Shown here piece by piece: positions 22,861-34,886 of a stretch of 64,000 nt of DNA. Position 1 is the first letter of the stretch, and every line of letters begins with the position of its first letter. Position numbers and translations under genes: made by a program. A model generated the notes under the pieces. It had not been told where the DNA came from. It saw nothing but the letters and a program-made list of their open reading frames with translations, and searched no databases. This DNA is from Paulownia fortunei (taxonomy: Eukaryota; Streptophyta; Magnoliopsida; Lamiales; Paulowniaceae), in assembly GCA_019321725.1 (NCBI GenBank), contig CM033118.1, positions 6,660,071 to 6,724,070 of the forward strand. Reading direction: 5' to 3'.

Positions 22861-25800
22861 TGTAACGCCCCCACCACTAAATATAGATATTGATATAACA
22901 ATAATTTTGACAAGTTACCACATGTGTGTGCATGTATTTATATATATATTTTTTTGTCAACTGTAGCACTTTGAGAAACAGTAAAAGTATTTTCTCACAT
23001 ATAACCCTATATATAGAAAAATCACAGTTTATATAAAAAACACAACACCCATCACAATCACGCTATTCTCAAACTTATTTACTATAAAATTTCAAGAGTT
23101 ATATAGACCACGACATCCCAAAATTATAATACGATAGACTAAAAAATCAAAACAATAACCTATACTTTCGGAAGAAGTAATGACATTTTGCATCTTGTAA
23201 CCCTTTATATATAACAATTTACATAATAATAATAATTGTAAAAATTAGAATATGCCCACAACACAACCCACCAGGTCGTCATCCATGTACAGTGATCCTT
23301 AGAAGCTTGTAAGAGCTCCAACAACTAGCCCAGTAAGCCTCAGAGTCTCAGGTATCACTATGCTTTCCTACAATGTATGAACTATATGAGCTAACGCTCA
23401 ATAAGTGAAAATCATTCATGATGAAGAGATAATCTAACATATATGCGATGCATCTCTATGAAATCATGCCAGGAATGCAAGCTCCTAGACTAAAATAATT
23501 CATTCAAAATTATTTTCCACCACTGGGTCCTTGACCTACCTATTATGCACCGAATAGAGCTCTGAACAATATCAATAATCACATGACTATAAACAACTTG
23601 ACACAGTCCGGGGGTCATCTCCTGAGATCACAAGAGGTCCACCTCTTGTCTTCTCCTATGATCCTTAAGAAGTCTTCCCACCAGCGGCGTCAATAAGGTC
23701 ACAGTCAAATGGTTCACCCTCTCCTGACCACTAGAGGCACACCCCCGTCAACCCCTATGATCCTCCGAGAAGTAACACTCGCAGCACCCCAAAATATCAC
23801 ATAAGCATGCCTCGCATGCTTTGGTACACTAGTAGTGGCCAACCAATTTTTTTTTTTTTTTAAAATCATGTCTCAAATCATATCATACATGCAAGAACCT
23901 CAACTATACGTATATGTCATGTATGCACACGTAAATGCTCATGAATGGTATGTTCAATATGAAATGTAAGTCATCTTGTTCTCAATATTTTCAAGAATTA
24001 TAAAACTCTTAAGGTACATACTATACTATTTATCCAATCAATTTAAATATCATCAACACATTAGGTATAAATGCTTCAAAACATACTATGTTCATGCATG
24101 TAGTTGCAAATGGATTTTCACTTACCTTTGATCGGTTGTGTCACTTCTAGGTTTCTTAAGTATTACTCCCCAACCCTAGATGTGAAACAATCTGTAAAAA
24201 TATAAGATATCAATTACCATGCTCAATGAACAAGTTCATTTTACCTAATGTAGTATAAAGGTTCTGAATCTCACTTTAACTTACAACCTTATCACTTAAA
24301 AACTATAACCAAATACAATATTCTACACACCTTTGTTCCACATCTTAAATGTATACTAACCTCACTTAATTGATGTATTATAACTCTTATAATATCGACC
24401 TAAATGTAGGGATCAAATGCACCACATCTATTCTGGAACATGTTAATGAACCAAATGGGACAAATTCACAAATTCACATTTTCTTGCTGCCACATTAATT
24501 TGCATGATGATTTTGACACCGTTAAACATATTCATTCACTCCTAAATTTTTATCACACTTATCTAACATAAAAAAAAATATAACCATGTCATAGAATGGA
24601 TAAAACTCACGGATATAGCTTCCCAAGTTTAGTTCCCTTCACAGCATACTGAAATAGATTTTTCCTACAGTGATAATTTTGTGCACTTCATGACATTAAT
24701 GGTTTTGGCACCCTTAAGTATATTCAATCACTCTCAAATTTTTATCACACTTAGATAACATATACACAGAAATAACCAGGTCATATTCTTGCCAAAAATA
24801 ATGGATATGCTATAAAATCAGTCCCCTTCACACAGGACAAAATCTGAAATTCGATGGTGATAGTTTTGAGTATCTCTTTAATTATCATGCCATATTTTAA
24901 TTCCTAAGCTATCCAAACCTATATATATAATCTTAACTCCTATATAAACATGTTCATGATAATAGATATAGGATTTACCCATGATTTTTTTGCTTATTTC
25001 ATGCTCAATAAAATAGAAATCAGCATATACACAAATTTTACCCCTTAGTGGTTCTACTATGTGTTTGCAACCACAAATCATTCTTTTATTCAAAACCCTA
25101 ATAATAACCTCTAACACCATCATGAACAAGATAAGAATTTTAAGAAATCACAAAACCCTCAAATAATATAAAAATTGATGTCAAAACTGTATATGAACCT
25201 CACCTAAGCCAGTTTCAGCTTCTACTTGTGATTACTGCTTCCTTTGCCTTTTTATATCACTTGGAATCACTTAGAACTAGCTTAGAGAGATTTTGACATG
25301 AGTTTGGACCCTGAAAATGACTGAAAAATGGTTGAGGGTCGTGGGTAAATGACTAAGAGTGAAGGAAAACTTGAGATGACACTTGAGGTGCTTGCTTAAG
25401 CTTGGTAGCAAGCATGAGGTGGTAAGTTGTGGTATAAATCTGACATTTCACCCATCTTTCAAGCCTAGATCAGATGTGTCTTACTATACATTAATCTTAT
25501 TGCATCCTATTTTAATTACCACAAGATCCCATAGATAATTAATAAGCTAATTTCCTAGCCGTTCATTTTATTTTTTACCCGATTGTCACCCGATTCTTGA
25601 AATTATCTATATTAAAAATTATATAATCTTATATATAAATGAATATTGTAATATCACATTTGAATCATATTATCTTATATAGAATGTCCCAAATATGCAA
25701 TTTACTGATATATACTTCTGAAATACCTTGATAAAATCGAATCAAATCGTATAAGCTTACTAGTAACACCTTTAACATTTCCAAAATTATAACTTATATA

Positions 25801-26041
25801 TCCCATCGACATCCAATATTAATCAACCTCATTTTTTTCTTATTTCAATTTAATGTTGATGACTTATATTATGATGGTCGACAACTAACACCATATGAGA
25901 TTTTCTAGGAATTTAATAATCAAATGTGATTATAAGGTAAAACGGATCATGCCATGCTAGTTTTATTGCAAGCACTTATGAATAACATGTAATGCATGAA
26001 TTGTGTTGGTCAAGTGAGTAGTGTCAGGCTCGTTTATTACA
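22861..26041 (-). mobile_element. Probable solo LTR, about 3.2 kb
   Basis: The segment starts TGTAACGCCCC and ends GTTTATTACA, so it has TG...CA ends with a 5-bp inverted TGTAA/TTACA terminus. It is flanked on both sides by TAAAA (22856-22860 and 26042-26046). The GGGGCGTTACA end, read on the minus strand, resembles ends of Ty3/gypsy LTRs as I know them. No polyprotein frame is present, which favours a solo LTR over a whole element. The AT-only target repeat could match by chance, so this remains a proposal. Confidence 0.5.
24480..24880. repeat. Two-copy tandem repeat inside the proposed solo LTR
   Basis: 'ttttgacacc' at 24511 followed by 'aaatttttatcacacttatc' recurs from 24713 as 'ttttggcacc' followed by 'aaatttttatcacacttaga'. 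The offset is 202 bp and similarity extends on both sides. Confidence 0.65.
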
Positions 26042-26883
26042 TAAAATGACGCTAATTTACTGAAATATTGAAAATTCTATTTTTTAAAAAACATTAATAG
26101 GAGTAAGGTTAGCAACCCTTTTTTCGATTCAGTTATATAGGTCTCATTCAACTAATTTTGATTTCGTTATTCAAAGATTTCGATTATGTTACCTGACAGT
26201 GTTATGTTGATTTCCAACCTTACTGAGGTAAAAGTTGTGTGACTTTTTGGCTGTTATGATGGTTAATTTTATGGTTTTTTTTTGCTATTTGACATCTAAT
26301 TTAGTACACATGCTTATAAATATTTGAATAGTCTGATTTGTCTCTTAAATGGGAGATGTGTTTTCTGAGTGAACCATTGATTTACAATTATTGTCAAAAT
26401 GATTCTTCTTAAAATCATTTTTGGGCTGTTTGGTTCATGCAAAACTACATTTTAATAGATGAGAAATTTTTTGGGCTAGGGCAAATAAGAGTTTAAATGG
26501 TTAATCTATTTTTGATTTAATCTTCCGATATACTTATTTTTTTATTGATAAGTGAATTTATTTGAAGCGTCTGATTATGCTTCTTGAAATTGTTTATATT
26601 CAAATAATGAATTAACTCCCTTTTCTATGCCATGTGGATTCACATTTTTAGTTCTTTGTAAATGGAACTAGTAAAGTTTTATTGGGTCTGGTTATGGAAT
26701 ATGGACATATAAAAAATAACCTCTATTCACTATTTGTTGATAAATATATTGTTTATACCACATCCAATTTTTTTTGAACTGTTATTTGAATTTTGTTTTT
26801 GAATTATTTTGATTTGTTGCTTTATCATCATTTGGATAATATGGATACACACTTATCATTTGTCAACCTATATATTTCGATAG
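26042..26883. other. Flank upstream of the Harbinger transposase relic
   Basis: AT-rich, with no gene seen. GGGCTGTTTGGTTCATGC at 26415-26432 resembles a PIF/Harbinger or hAT terminus. No inverse partner was found in the window, so the left end of the DNA transposon is undetermined. Confidence 0.35.
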
Positions 26884-27882
26884 ATGGATAATGGTACTGA
26901 GCATCAACATATCTTTTTGGCAGTAGAAGAAATTGTGTCCGCTAGAAAATTTGTATTCTTGGCATTCATTCGTGCATACCAAGCATGAAATTGCAGACGT
27001 TGTCGTTTAGGTCATGTTAGGCAAATAACTTACAGTTTGACAGCTCGAGTAAATAACCTCCGACTGGATAGAAATACCTTTGCCCGCTTGTGTTTTCTCC
27101 TCGAAAACATAGGCGGACTTGTTCGTACAAGACACGTCGAAATTAGTGAACAAGTGACCATTTCTTGGCAATTTTAGCCCATCATAAAATAACCAATTTG
27201 TTAAGCTTGATTTTAAACAATTTGGGTATAGTATTAGCAAACATTTCAATGTTGTGCTTACAACATTACTTATGCTGCACATAATACTTCTTGTTAATCT
27301 CGAGCCTGTTGAAGAGGGATGCATGAATGAGAGATGAAAATAGTTTAAGGTAACTCTAATTTGTTGATAATAGATCTACCTATTATGGTTATCTTTTCAT
27401 TTCTATGTTAGTAGGACATAAAGCACTTGACTGCACGTTTGTCTAATATTTAGGGTTGCCTAAGTGCATTAGACGGGATGTACATTAAAGTGAGAGTCCT
27501 TCAAACTGACAAAGCCTGATATAGGAACATAAAATAGAATATCACGGTGAATGTCCTTGGCGTATGTGATCAAAACATGATGTTTGTGTGCGTATTAACT
27601 AGTTGGGAAGATTTAGTGGTGGATAATAGGATTTTACGGGATGCCATTAGTAGACAAAATGGTCTTAGAGTTCCCAGTGGTATGAAATACTTAACTGACT
27701 ATCATTATTTGGAAACATGTAGATGATCAATTTACCTTCTCATTTATGATACAATAGAAACATAATAATGTTCATAATAAGTTACAAGAAGTTATTACTC
27801 ATGTGATAGTGGGTACACGAATGATGCTGATTTTCTAGAACTATACAGAGGTGTTAGATATCATTTGGATGAATGAGATTAG
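26884..27882 (+). pseudogene. PIF/Harbinger transposase, 5' part (disrupted)
   Basis: The reading starts at ATG 26884. It gives an N-terminal helical region with 'NTFARLCFLLENIGGL' and 'RHVEISEQV', a pattern typical of Harbinger transposases, broken by stops and by a one-base frameshift near 27160. A probable intron runs about 27348-27453. The next exon opens at 27454 with GCLSALDGMYIKVRV (first catalytic Asp at 27472-27474), then ITVNVLGVCDQNMMFV and NRILRDAISRQNGLRVPSG. After a second probable intron (about 27677-27780) comes YYSCDSGYTNDADFL (second catalytic Asp at 27806-27808) and RYHLDE. There the frame is cut by the copia insertion. In an intact element this protein would cut and re-insert the transposon. 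Confidence 0.85.
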
Positions 27883-29871
27883 TGTTAGAGTAGTGTCCGG
27901 CGAGCCAATTGATCTTATACTCTTGTGAATCATTCTTATTTATATTAATATCATTTAAATGACAATATTTATCTTAAATTTATCATAAAAATTAGATAAA
28001 GTCCTTAGATCACATATAGCTATGGGGCATGGTTGTGCATATGATCGTGATCATGGAATATGCCTCTAAGGCTGTGATATTAAAATGTTCCAAGTTAAGG
28101 ATCAATGATATGGGACATCATTGATCCCATTGAGACTTGCGTATATGATGCAGACTCGAAAGGAGGATACTTCATTCCATAGGTATTGGTGTGAAGACAC
28201 TAGTACATGTATGTGGGTGCTTGCTGTGAACAAGTACACTGAATAACCCCACCTGAAAATTCCCAAATGGAAATATTCTATTTTCGAATGGGAATTTTTT
28301 TGTTACGATAGTGAAAGAATTAGTCCTTGGACTTGAGGTACCATGGTAACCTTTTGCATGACATGTTGTACTTTGATGTATTTCCCGATTGCATGACAAT
28401 CACAATGGACTTATTTTTAGCGTAATATCTTCATGTATGGAGAGTAATGAGTGGCCAACAAATGATCCGTCACCTATCTAGATGAATAGGTGAATCTCCT
28501 ATGTGTTCTACTGTACTTGACTCTAAAATCCTTGGCCAAGGTTGGATGGCAATTAGACGTGGGGTTTTCTAATTATTCTTCATTAAGTCAAGCTACTAGG
28601 AATGAAAACATAGTTATTGAGCTAATGGGGTTTTGACTTAACATCCATACCCTAGGCTCAATCGGGAGATTAGATGACGGGAGGACCGTACTTGCATGGT
28701 ATTATAATTGGAATAAGTTTGTATATTCACCTTAGACTAGGAGTCATGATGTATTGCTCGGTACTTCCCATGTCTTGTGGGTTCTTGGATAAGTCCATTT
28801 ATAGCCTAGAAATTAATCAAAGTGTTGGATTAAATTAATTAATGGGGCTTAAATTAATTCAAGTGTATAATTAATTCAATTAATTAATTAGATCAATTGA
28901 TTGGACCTAATTGGATTAGGGAGTCCAATTGAAACATTTAATTAATTGATTAGATCAATTAATTAATATGGGCCAAATTAATTAAAGGAATTAATTTAAT
29001 TGATTGGATCAATTAAAGTAGGGTCTAATTGATTACTTAGGCCTATGCCCATTAGGTGTGGGCTTGTAAGAAGCTCATTAGGAAATTGGATTGGGAATCC
29101 AATTCCTAGAGGAAGTTGAATTGGAATTCAATTTCTAAGAGGTAATAAGGAAAAAGAAAAATCCTTATGGGATAAGGAAACCTACTAAAAGAGTTGGAGA
29201 TAAAAAGGAAGAAGAGTTCTACATAGAAAGGACCTGTGGTAGCTTTTATTGACAATCTTCTTGGATGTTTTTTATGGGGATATTATTGCAGATTTTTGTG
29301 AAGAAAAAATGTGGAAAACAGCCCATCTCTCTTGAAGAAAAATAGTTTTCTTCATCTCCAAAAATTCGACCTTCTTTCCTTTCAATCTCCAAAAGTTTAT
29401 CATATTTTATCTAGTTTAATTCTTGATTCAATTGTTGAATTAAGAATTAAATTAAACACCTAAAACACTAATTGTTAGTGTGTTCTTGTTCCAAATAAAA
29501 TCGTTCTGGAATAGAATTATCGAATCGAAAACTACTAGCATAAGATTCGGTTGCGAGTGGGCATCCAAGGTGTGTATATTGTTAGAGCGATAATATTTGG
29601 GATCCTAGAAGCCAATCAGATTTCAATCAAATGGGTTTTGAATTGAAGAACATTGAGATACTTTCATGCAGGGATAACGGTTTGAATTGTTTCAATCCTA
29701 CATCAATCGGAGTGCAAATCAAGGTAAGACTATCAGAAAACGCACAACTGAGTAATCGCGAAAGGGTTTTAGGATTCATTTTAATTACATGTGATGTAAT
29801 GTATATTTATGTTTTTGAAAATTTTTAAATTCCACTACGTATACGTTTCCCGAGATCGTGCAAACCCAATA
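27883..29871 (+). repeat. 5' LTR of copia copy 2
   Basis: Begins TGTTAGAGTAGTGTCC and ends ACCCAATA, the last dinucleotide mutated from CA. It is about 180 bp shorter than the 3' LTR. A block present there (about 35797-35945, rich in AATTAATTA and including 'cacaagagttgtgagcccac') is missing at about 28790. Confidence 0.9.
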
Positions 29872-29872
29872 G

Positions 29873-29885
29873 TGGTATCAGAGCC
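29873..29885 (+). promoter_or_regulatory. Primer-binding site (initiator tRNA-Met type)
   Basis: TGGTATCAGAGCC lies one base after the 5' LTR and matches the canonical plant copia site complementary to the 3' end of initiator tRNA-Met. Confidence 0.93.
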
Positions 29886-30284
29886 AAGGTTCGTGCGTTT
29901 TTGATACTTTTTTATTATATTTATTTAATATATGTGATAGATTAAATATTTATATTTGTGATTGATTTTGAATCAATTAATTTCTTTATTTGGAATTAAT
30001 ATTATTAATCATTTTAAATATTAAAATATTTTAAGAACTGAGACGAGTTAAGAAATTGGATTTTTTGATTCAAGAATTTCAAGATTTATGAAATCTTGAA
30101 TTTCTTGAAATGTGGTAAGAAATAAAAAATCAAATATGTTGATTTCTTGATCAATAAAATAAATTTTTATCAAGTGTTCAAAATTTCTTGATGAGATCAA
30201 GAAATCAAGAATTCTTGATGAGAGTGAAAATCTTGAATTCTTAGATATTAAAAATAAAATAATAAAAAAAAATATTGGATTGCT

Positions 30285-30612
30285 GACCACCCAGCGTGTG
30301 ATGTCTAGTGGGCTGCCAAGCACCCAGCGTGCGGGCGCCCAACCACTCGATGTGTGATGTCGGGTGGGCTGTCGGCCACCCGACGTCGGGCGTCGGGTCG
30401 CTCGCTAGCACTTGGCGTGCGGGCACCCAGCCACCCAACGTGTGACGTCGGGTAGGCTATCGACCACCCGATGTGTAGGCATCGGGTCACCAATCGGCAC
30501 CCGACGTGTTGACGCCCAACCACCCGATGTGTGGGAGCCTAGCCGCCCGATGGGTGGTCTGCCAGCCAATCGACGGGCAGCAACCTTGTTGAGCTGTGGT
30601 CCCATCCTACCT
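30285..30612 (+). repeat. GC-rich leader minisatellite, copy 2 (expanded)
   Basis: Repeated variants of 'cacccgacgtcggg', 'ccaaccacccgatgtgtg' and 'gggctgccaagcacccagcg' fill about 330 bp. Unit length is irregular, roughly 30-50 bp. The equivalent block in copy 1 spans only about 190 bp. CpG and GACGTC palindromes are abundant. Overlapping open frames on both strands are products of the base composition, not genes. Confidence 0.8.
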
Positions 30613-32030
30613 CGTTACATAATTGTTATGTGAAGTTTATGATTTTTTATTTTAAAATTAAATGTTAATTTTAATTTTTGAAAAATTATTTTTCATAAAA
30701 ATCCTAAATTTGAAAGAAATTGCACATAACGTAATCGGTAAATTTATATATTTTCATTATCATGTGATGATATATGTTAAGCATGCTAGTTGGATGATCA
30801 TGGAGCCTAGGCCAATATGACTGGTTTAATTTTATGCATAATTGGTTATTTTTTGGTTTTAATTAAAATGAGACCTGCGAGTCTCACATTTCTCTGTTTT
30901 ATTCTTGATGTACTTCTATCTCCTTCATATGTATCTCTCCTTAGAATTGGTTCAAAATTTCTTGTAGTTTTAGCAAATATAATGAGAGTAGAATTAGGCG
31001 GTGAGGTTAATATTTTTGTAGTTTGGCGGACATTACAAGAAGAATGAATGAAGATAAGGAAAAATGAGAAAACAAGGCCCATGAATGTATGGGATATATT
31101 TATGTAATATATAAGTCTATTTGCATTTTAATTATCATCCTTAGATTGACCTAGATCCACTTTGGCTCGAGTGGATCGCATAGGATTAAAAACTCATGAT
31201 CATCTATTTATTTTCGTATGTATGTGATACATGTTGTGTTTATTTAATACTTCCTTATGATGTATGCTTGTCATCATTATGATAGTGAACATTAAATAAA
31301 CAAGAAAAGAAAACAATGAGACCTTGTATAATAAATCTAGTATGACCCTCCCTTGAAAATATTTCAAGTTGAGAACCTTTATTAGTTCGATATCAAGTGT
31401 AAATGGGTAATATTAGGTGGGACCCAATCGTCCATGCCTTCCATCAAAAGTAGTGGCATGCCGATACGCTACCACATTTAGTCCGTTGGCCATGAGTCGT
31501 AGGATGTGCTAAGTGTTGGCAAGCTGTGACCACTACTAAGCATTGAGATGCCCATGGGGTGGACTCATCTTTATCATTAGCCATGAGTCATGGGACGTTC
31601 AGAGGCTCTATCTGTATGGATGTTTGATGGGTAATGCTTAACACTTAGTACCATATGAGCTCATAAAATTAGGGTGTATGGGAAGAGGTGAGGCAAAATA
31701 GCTTGAGGGTTGCATGGGGATACAATTGCTAATATTGTTGTTAACTACCTTTTAGTTTTGTTGTATGAGCTCATAAAATTGGGGTGAATGGCAAGGCTAG
31801 TTGGACCTCAAGGCCACTAAGAAATTAGATTTCTTGAATTTCCATCTAAAGGGTGATGGGATTTGAATAAAATAGTGGGAGACATTTATGATTAAAGACC
31901 ATATCATAAATAGATATTAATTAAATGAATGCTTAAATTTCTGCCTCACATAGGATAATGGTTATCGCTAATAATTCCACATAGGATAATCTAGATAAAC
32001 AAACAAACTTACCAGCTCAATATAGATGCT
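30613..32030 (+). other. Copia copy 2 gag region, not readable
   Basis: Gag should lie here by position, but only the zinc knuckle just downstream is recognisable. No continuous frame was found. Confidence 0.4.
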
Positions 32031-34850
32031 TGTCACCATTGTGGATATTTAGGGCATAGAAAGAGGAAACTCAAGTATTGACTTGCTTAGTTGAATTAGA
32101 AGGGGTTCTAATTCAAGTTTATACTTTGTTGATATAAATCATTAAGGTTGATAAATTTTTTCTTGGGTATTGAATATCAGATATGATCCCATCTTTGCAA
32201 ACGGTTGCAGTAGATGACAAGAAAAATGGAGACTAAGATAAATGACGATCCTTAAGCTTGAGAATAAAGTAAGCGTTGCTTTATTGACTATAGGAATATT
32301 CACTTAACTCTGGATGTAATTAGGATAGTATTAGGTAATTATCGTTGCTACATTGACAAATGAACTATACAATCCCAACATTTCATGCTACATAATCAAT
32401 AAAATAATCTAAGAATCAGATAATCAAAACAGTGCATACTTGTGGTAAGCTAGATTAGGTCATATCTCTAAAGAAAGAGTTCAAAAGATAGTACATTTGC
32501 TTGACCTTTTGGACTTGCATGAGATACCAACTTGTAAATCTTATCTCTAGGAAAATATGACCGAATCACCATTTGTGGGACAAATGGACCAAACCATGCC
32601 TTTGGATGTGATCCAAAGGGATGTAAGCAGTCCACTAAGTGTTAGTGTACAAGCGAACTATCTTACTTCATTATTCTAAGATCCTTTGAAGGGTTCAAAG
32701 AATTTAGACATGAAGTAGTGAATATAATTAGCCAAAGTATTAAATCAATCGATATGATCGAGGAAGAGAATACTAAGGTGGTAAATTATTGATTATCTAA
32801 TGGAGAATTAGATTCTCACTTTAAGTGAATCAAAGTTGAATTTCACTTATTTCTTTATTCATTCTGGGAATTCACCCTAGAATTGATGATATTCTTATCA
32901 AGTAAGGATATCATCTAAATTGATGCTCAAAAACATCATATGTGATATGATGTGGTAAAAGAGCCCTCGCATATATACCTAATTATAAAGGGGTCTGCTT
33001 CTTTAAAGTAGTTAGTGGGAGATAAGATAGATGTGAATTCAGCTTATGCAAATTTATGGGGTATCCAAATAAATCTAAAGGATACCATTTATGGTTCCTA
33101 AGAACAAAGGACTTTATTTTCTAGGGACACCACCTTCTTGAGAATAAGGAATTTCTATTAGATAGAAATTGCTAGATCATAGAACTTGAAACAGTTCAAG
33201 AACCACAGTTCAACCTCCAATGAGATCTGAAAGGATTTCGGAACTACTTATACGATAAGAGTCTCTTGCTAGAGAGCAGGAATGAGGATCTCCTTTTTAA
33301 ATATTGATCTAACTAAGGAGTAATGATGTATGACATCAATTCAGAAACTGGCAAAATGCCATGCAATCCAGAATGGACTCTATGTACTCCAACAAGGTTT
33401 GACCTTATTGAGCCCATTAGTGGGAATGGTTCCCATTAGCTGCAAACATGTCTGCAAATATAAATTGAAGAACATAGGAATGTGGTGACCTATAAAGGCA
33501 TGACTGGTAGCAAAGTGTTACGCTCAAAGTCAAGGTGTTGATTGTTGAGGATACCTTTTACCAGATGTGATGCTAAAGTCCATTTAGAGTATGCTAGTTA
33601 TATCCATGTATTACGACTACTAGATATGGTAAAGGGATATAAATACCATCTTTCTCAATAGGGGTATTGAGAAAGGGATATAAGTTAAGCGATCTGAGGT
33701 CTTCATATCAAACAAATGCAAGCAAAAAGTTTGAGAGCTTCAGAGATCTGTTAAAAACTCAAAATAAATTTTTGAATGTGGAACATTTGATTCTCTAAAG
33801 CAATCAAATGGTTTGATTTCCTTAGGAATGCAAATGAGCCATATGTGTACAAGAGTGTTAGTGGGAGTATGGTGATAATTGTTGTGTTTTACGTTGATGA
33901 CATTTTACTCATAGAGATGATGTAGAAATATTGCAGTCAATTGAAACTTGTCTTCTACAAAGTTCTCCAAGAGGGATTTGGGATAAGCATTCTAGGGATT
34001 GGGGATTGAGATTTATGGAGACAGATCTGAAAGGATGCTTGGACTATCCTAAATCCAAGTACATAGATTAGATGCTAAAAAGGTTTAGCATGGAAGAATC
34101 CTAGGAGAGATTCTTGTTTATGAGTTATGGGATTTTTCTTTCGAAGTCCTCGTCCCCAAAGAATTTTGAAAGAAAGAGAAATAATGACTCACATGTTTTA
34201 TGCATCCTTCAAAGAAAGCATAAAACATGCAAATCTATGCACATGATTTGATATCAAAAATGCTCTGAGTGTTACGAGCAAATATCAATCAATTAGATGC
34301 GAAAAGCATTAGAAGCCGTAAAGACGATCTTTAGTACTTATGAAGCACTAAGGATTTCTTCTTGGAGTATGATTATGGAGAATTGAAACTTAGATGCTTC
34401 ATCTAGTTTTTAGTCTAAAGTAGATGACTTGAAGTCTATGTCTAAATTCGTGTTCATTCTATATGGTGGGACGATTAGTTGGAAAGAGTTTCAAGCTTGT
34501 AACAACTGTGGATTCCACCACCGTGATTGAATACATCGGGGCATACGATGCTGAAAAATGGATTGTTTGGATAAGGAGCTTAATCTAAGTATTAGATGTA
34601 GTTCCAACCATTGTTGATTGAGTACTGGAGTACTGCGATAACAATAGGGGCTATTGCACAAGCAAAGAAGCCAAGGTCTCATCAAAGGGTCCAAGCAGAA
34701 ATAGATTAGTGCTATCATGATTCTGAAAATCATTGGTAGAGGTAACATCAGCGTGGAAAGATTTACCTCGGTAGAAAACATAGCAGACCTACTGATTTAA
34801 CCCTTTAGATAAGTATTTAAAGAATTTACCTCTGGGGAAGATGGGCCTTA
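32031..34850 (+). pseudogene. Copia gag-pol remnant: knuckle, PR, IN, RT, RNase H
   Basis: Domains in order. A zinc knuckle, CHHCGYLGHRKRK, is at 32031-32069 with the final Cys lost. A protease-like WVLNIRYDP near 32157 has NIR in place of the catalytic DTG. The pre-integrase phrase ARLGHISKERVQK lies near 32450. A badly decayed integrase follows at about 32680-33300. RT starts near 33480 and includes FYVDDILL at 33887-33910. The RNase H motif DSTTVIEYIGAYDAEKWIVWIR is near 34513-34580. The end phrase resembling ENIADPLT is near 34775. There are many stops and frame changes, and the copia order IN before RT is clear. It cannot make an active polyprotein. Confidence 0.88.
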
Positions 34851-34873
34851 ATACGAGGGTAATTATCTCTAGG

Positions 34874-34886
34874 GCAAGTGGGAGAT
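34874..34886 (+). promoter_or_regulatory. Polypurine tract of copia copy 2
   Basis: The purine-rich GCAAGTGGGAGAT lies immediately before the 3' LTR. This is the expected plus-strand priming site. Confidence 0.75.

Noticed and set aside
26415..26432. GGGCTGTTTGGTTCATGC as the left end of the Harbinger element
   Set aside because: No inverse partner or 3-bp target duplication could be found in the window. Kept only as a note.
27007..27324. 105-codon minus-strand frame
   Set aside because: Antisense to the Harbinger transposase reading, which has recognisable family motifs.
30241..30633. Five overlapping Arg/Gly/Pro-rich frames on both strands
   Set aside because: They fall in the GC-rich leader minisatellite of the copia element, where lack of stops follows from composition.
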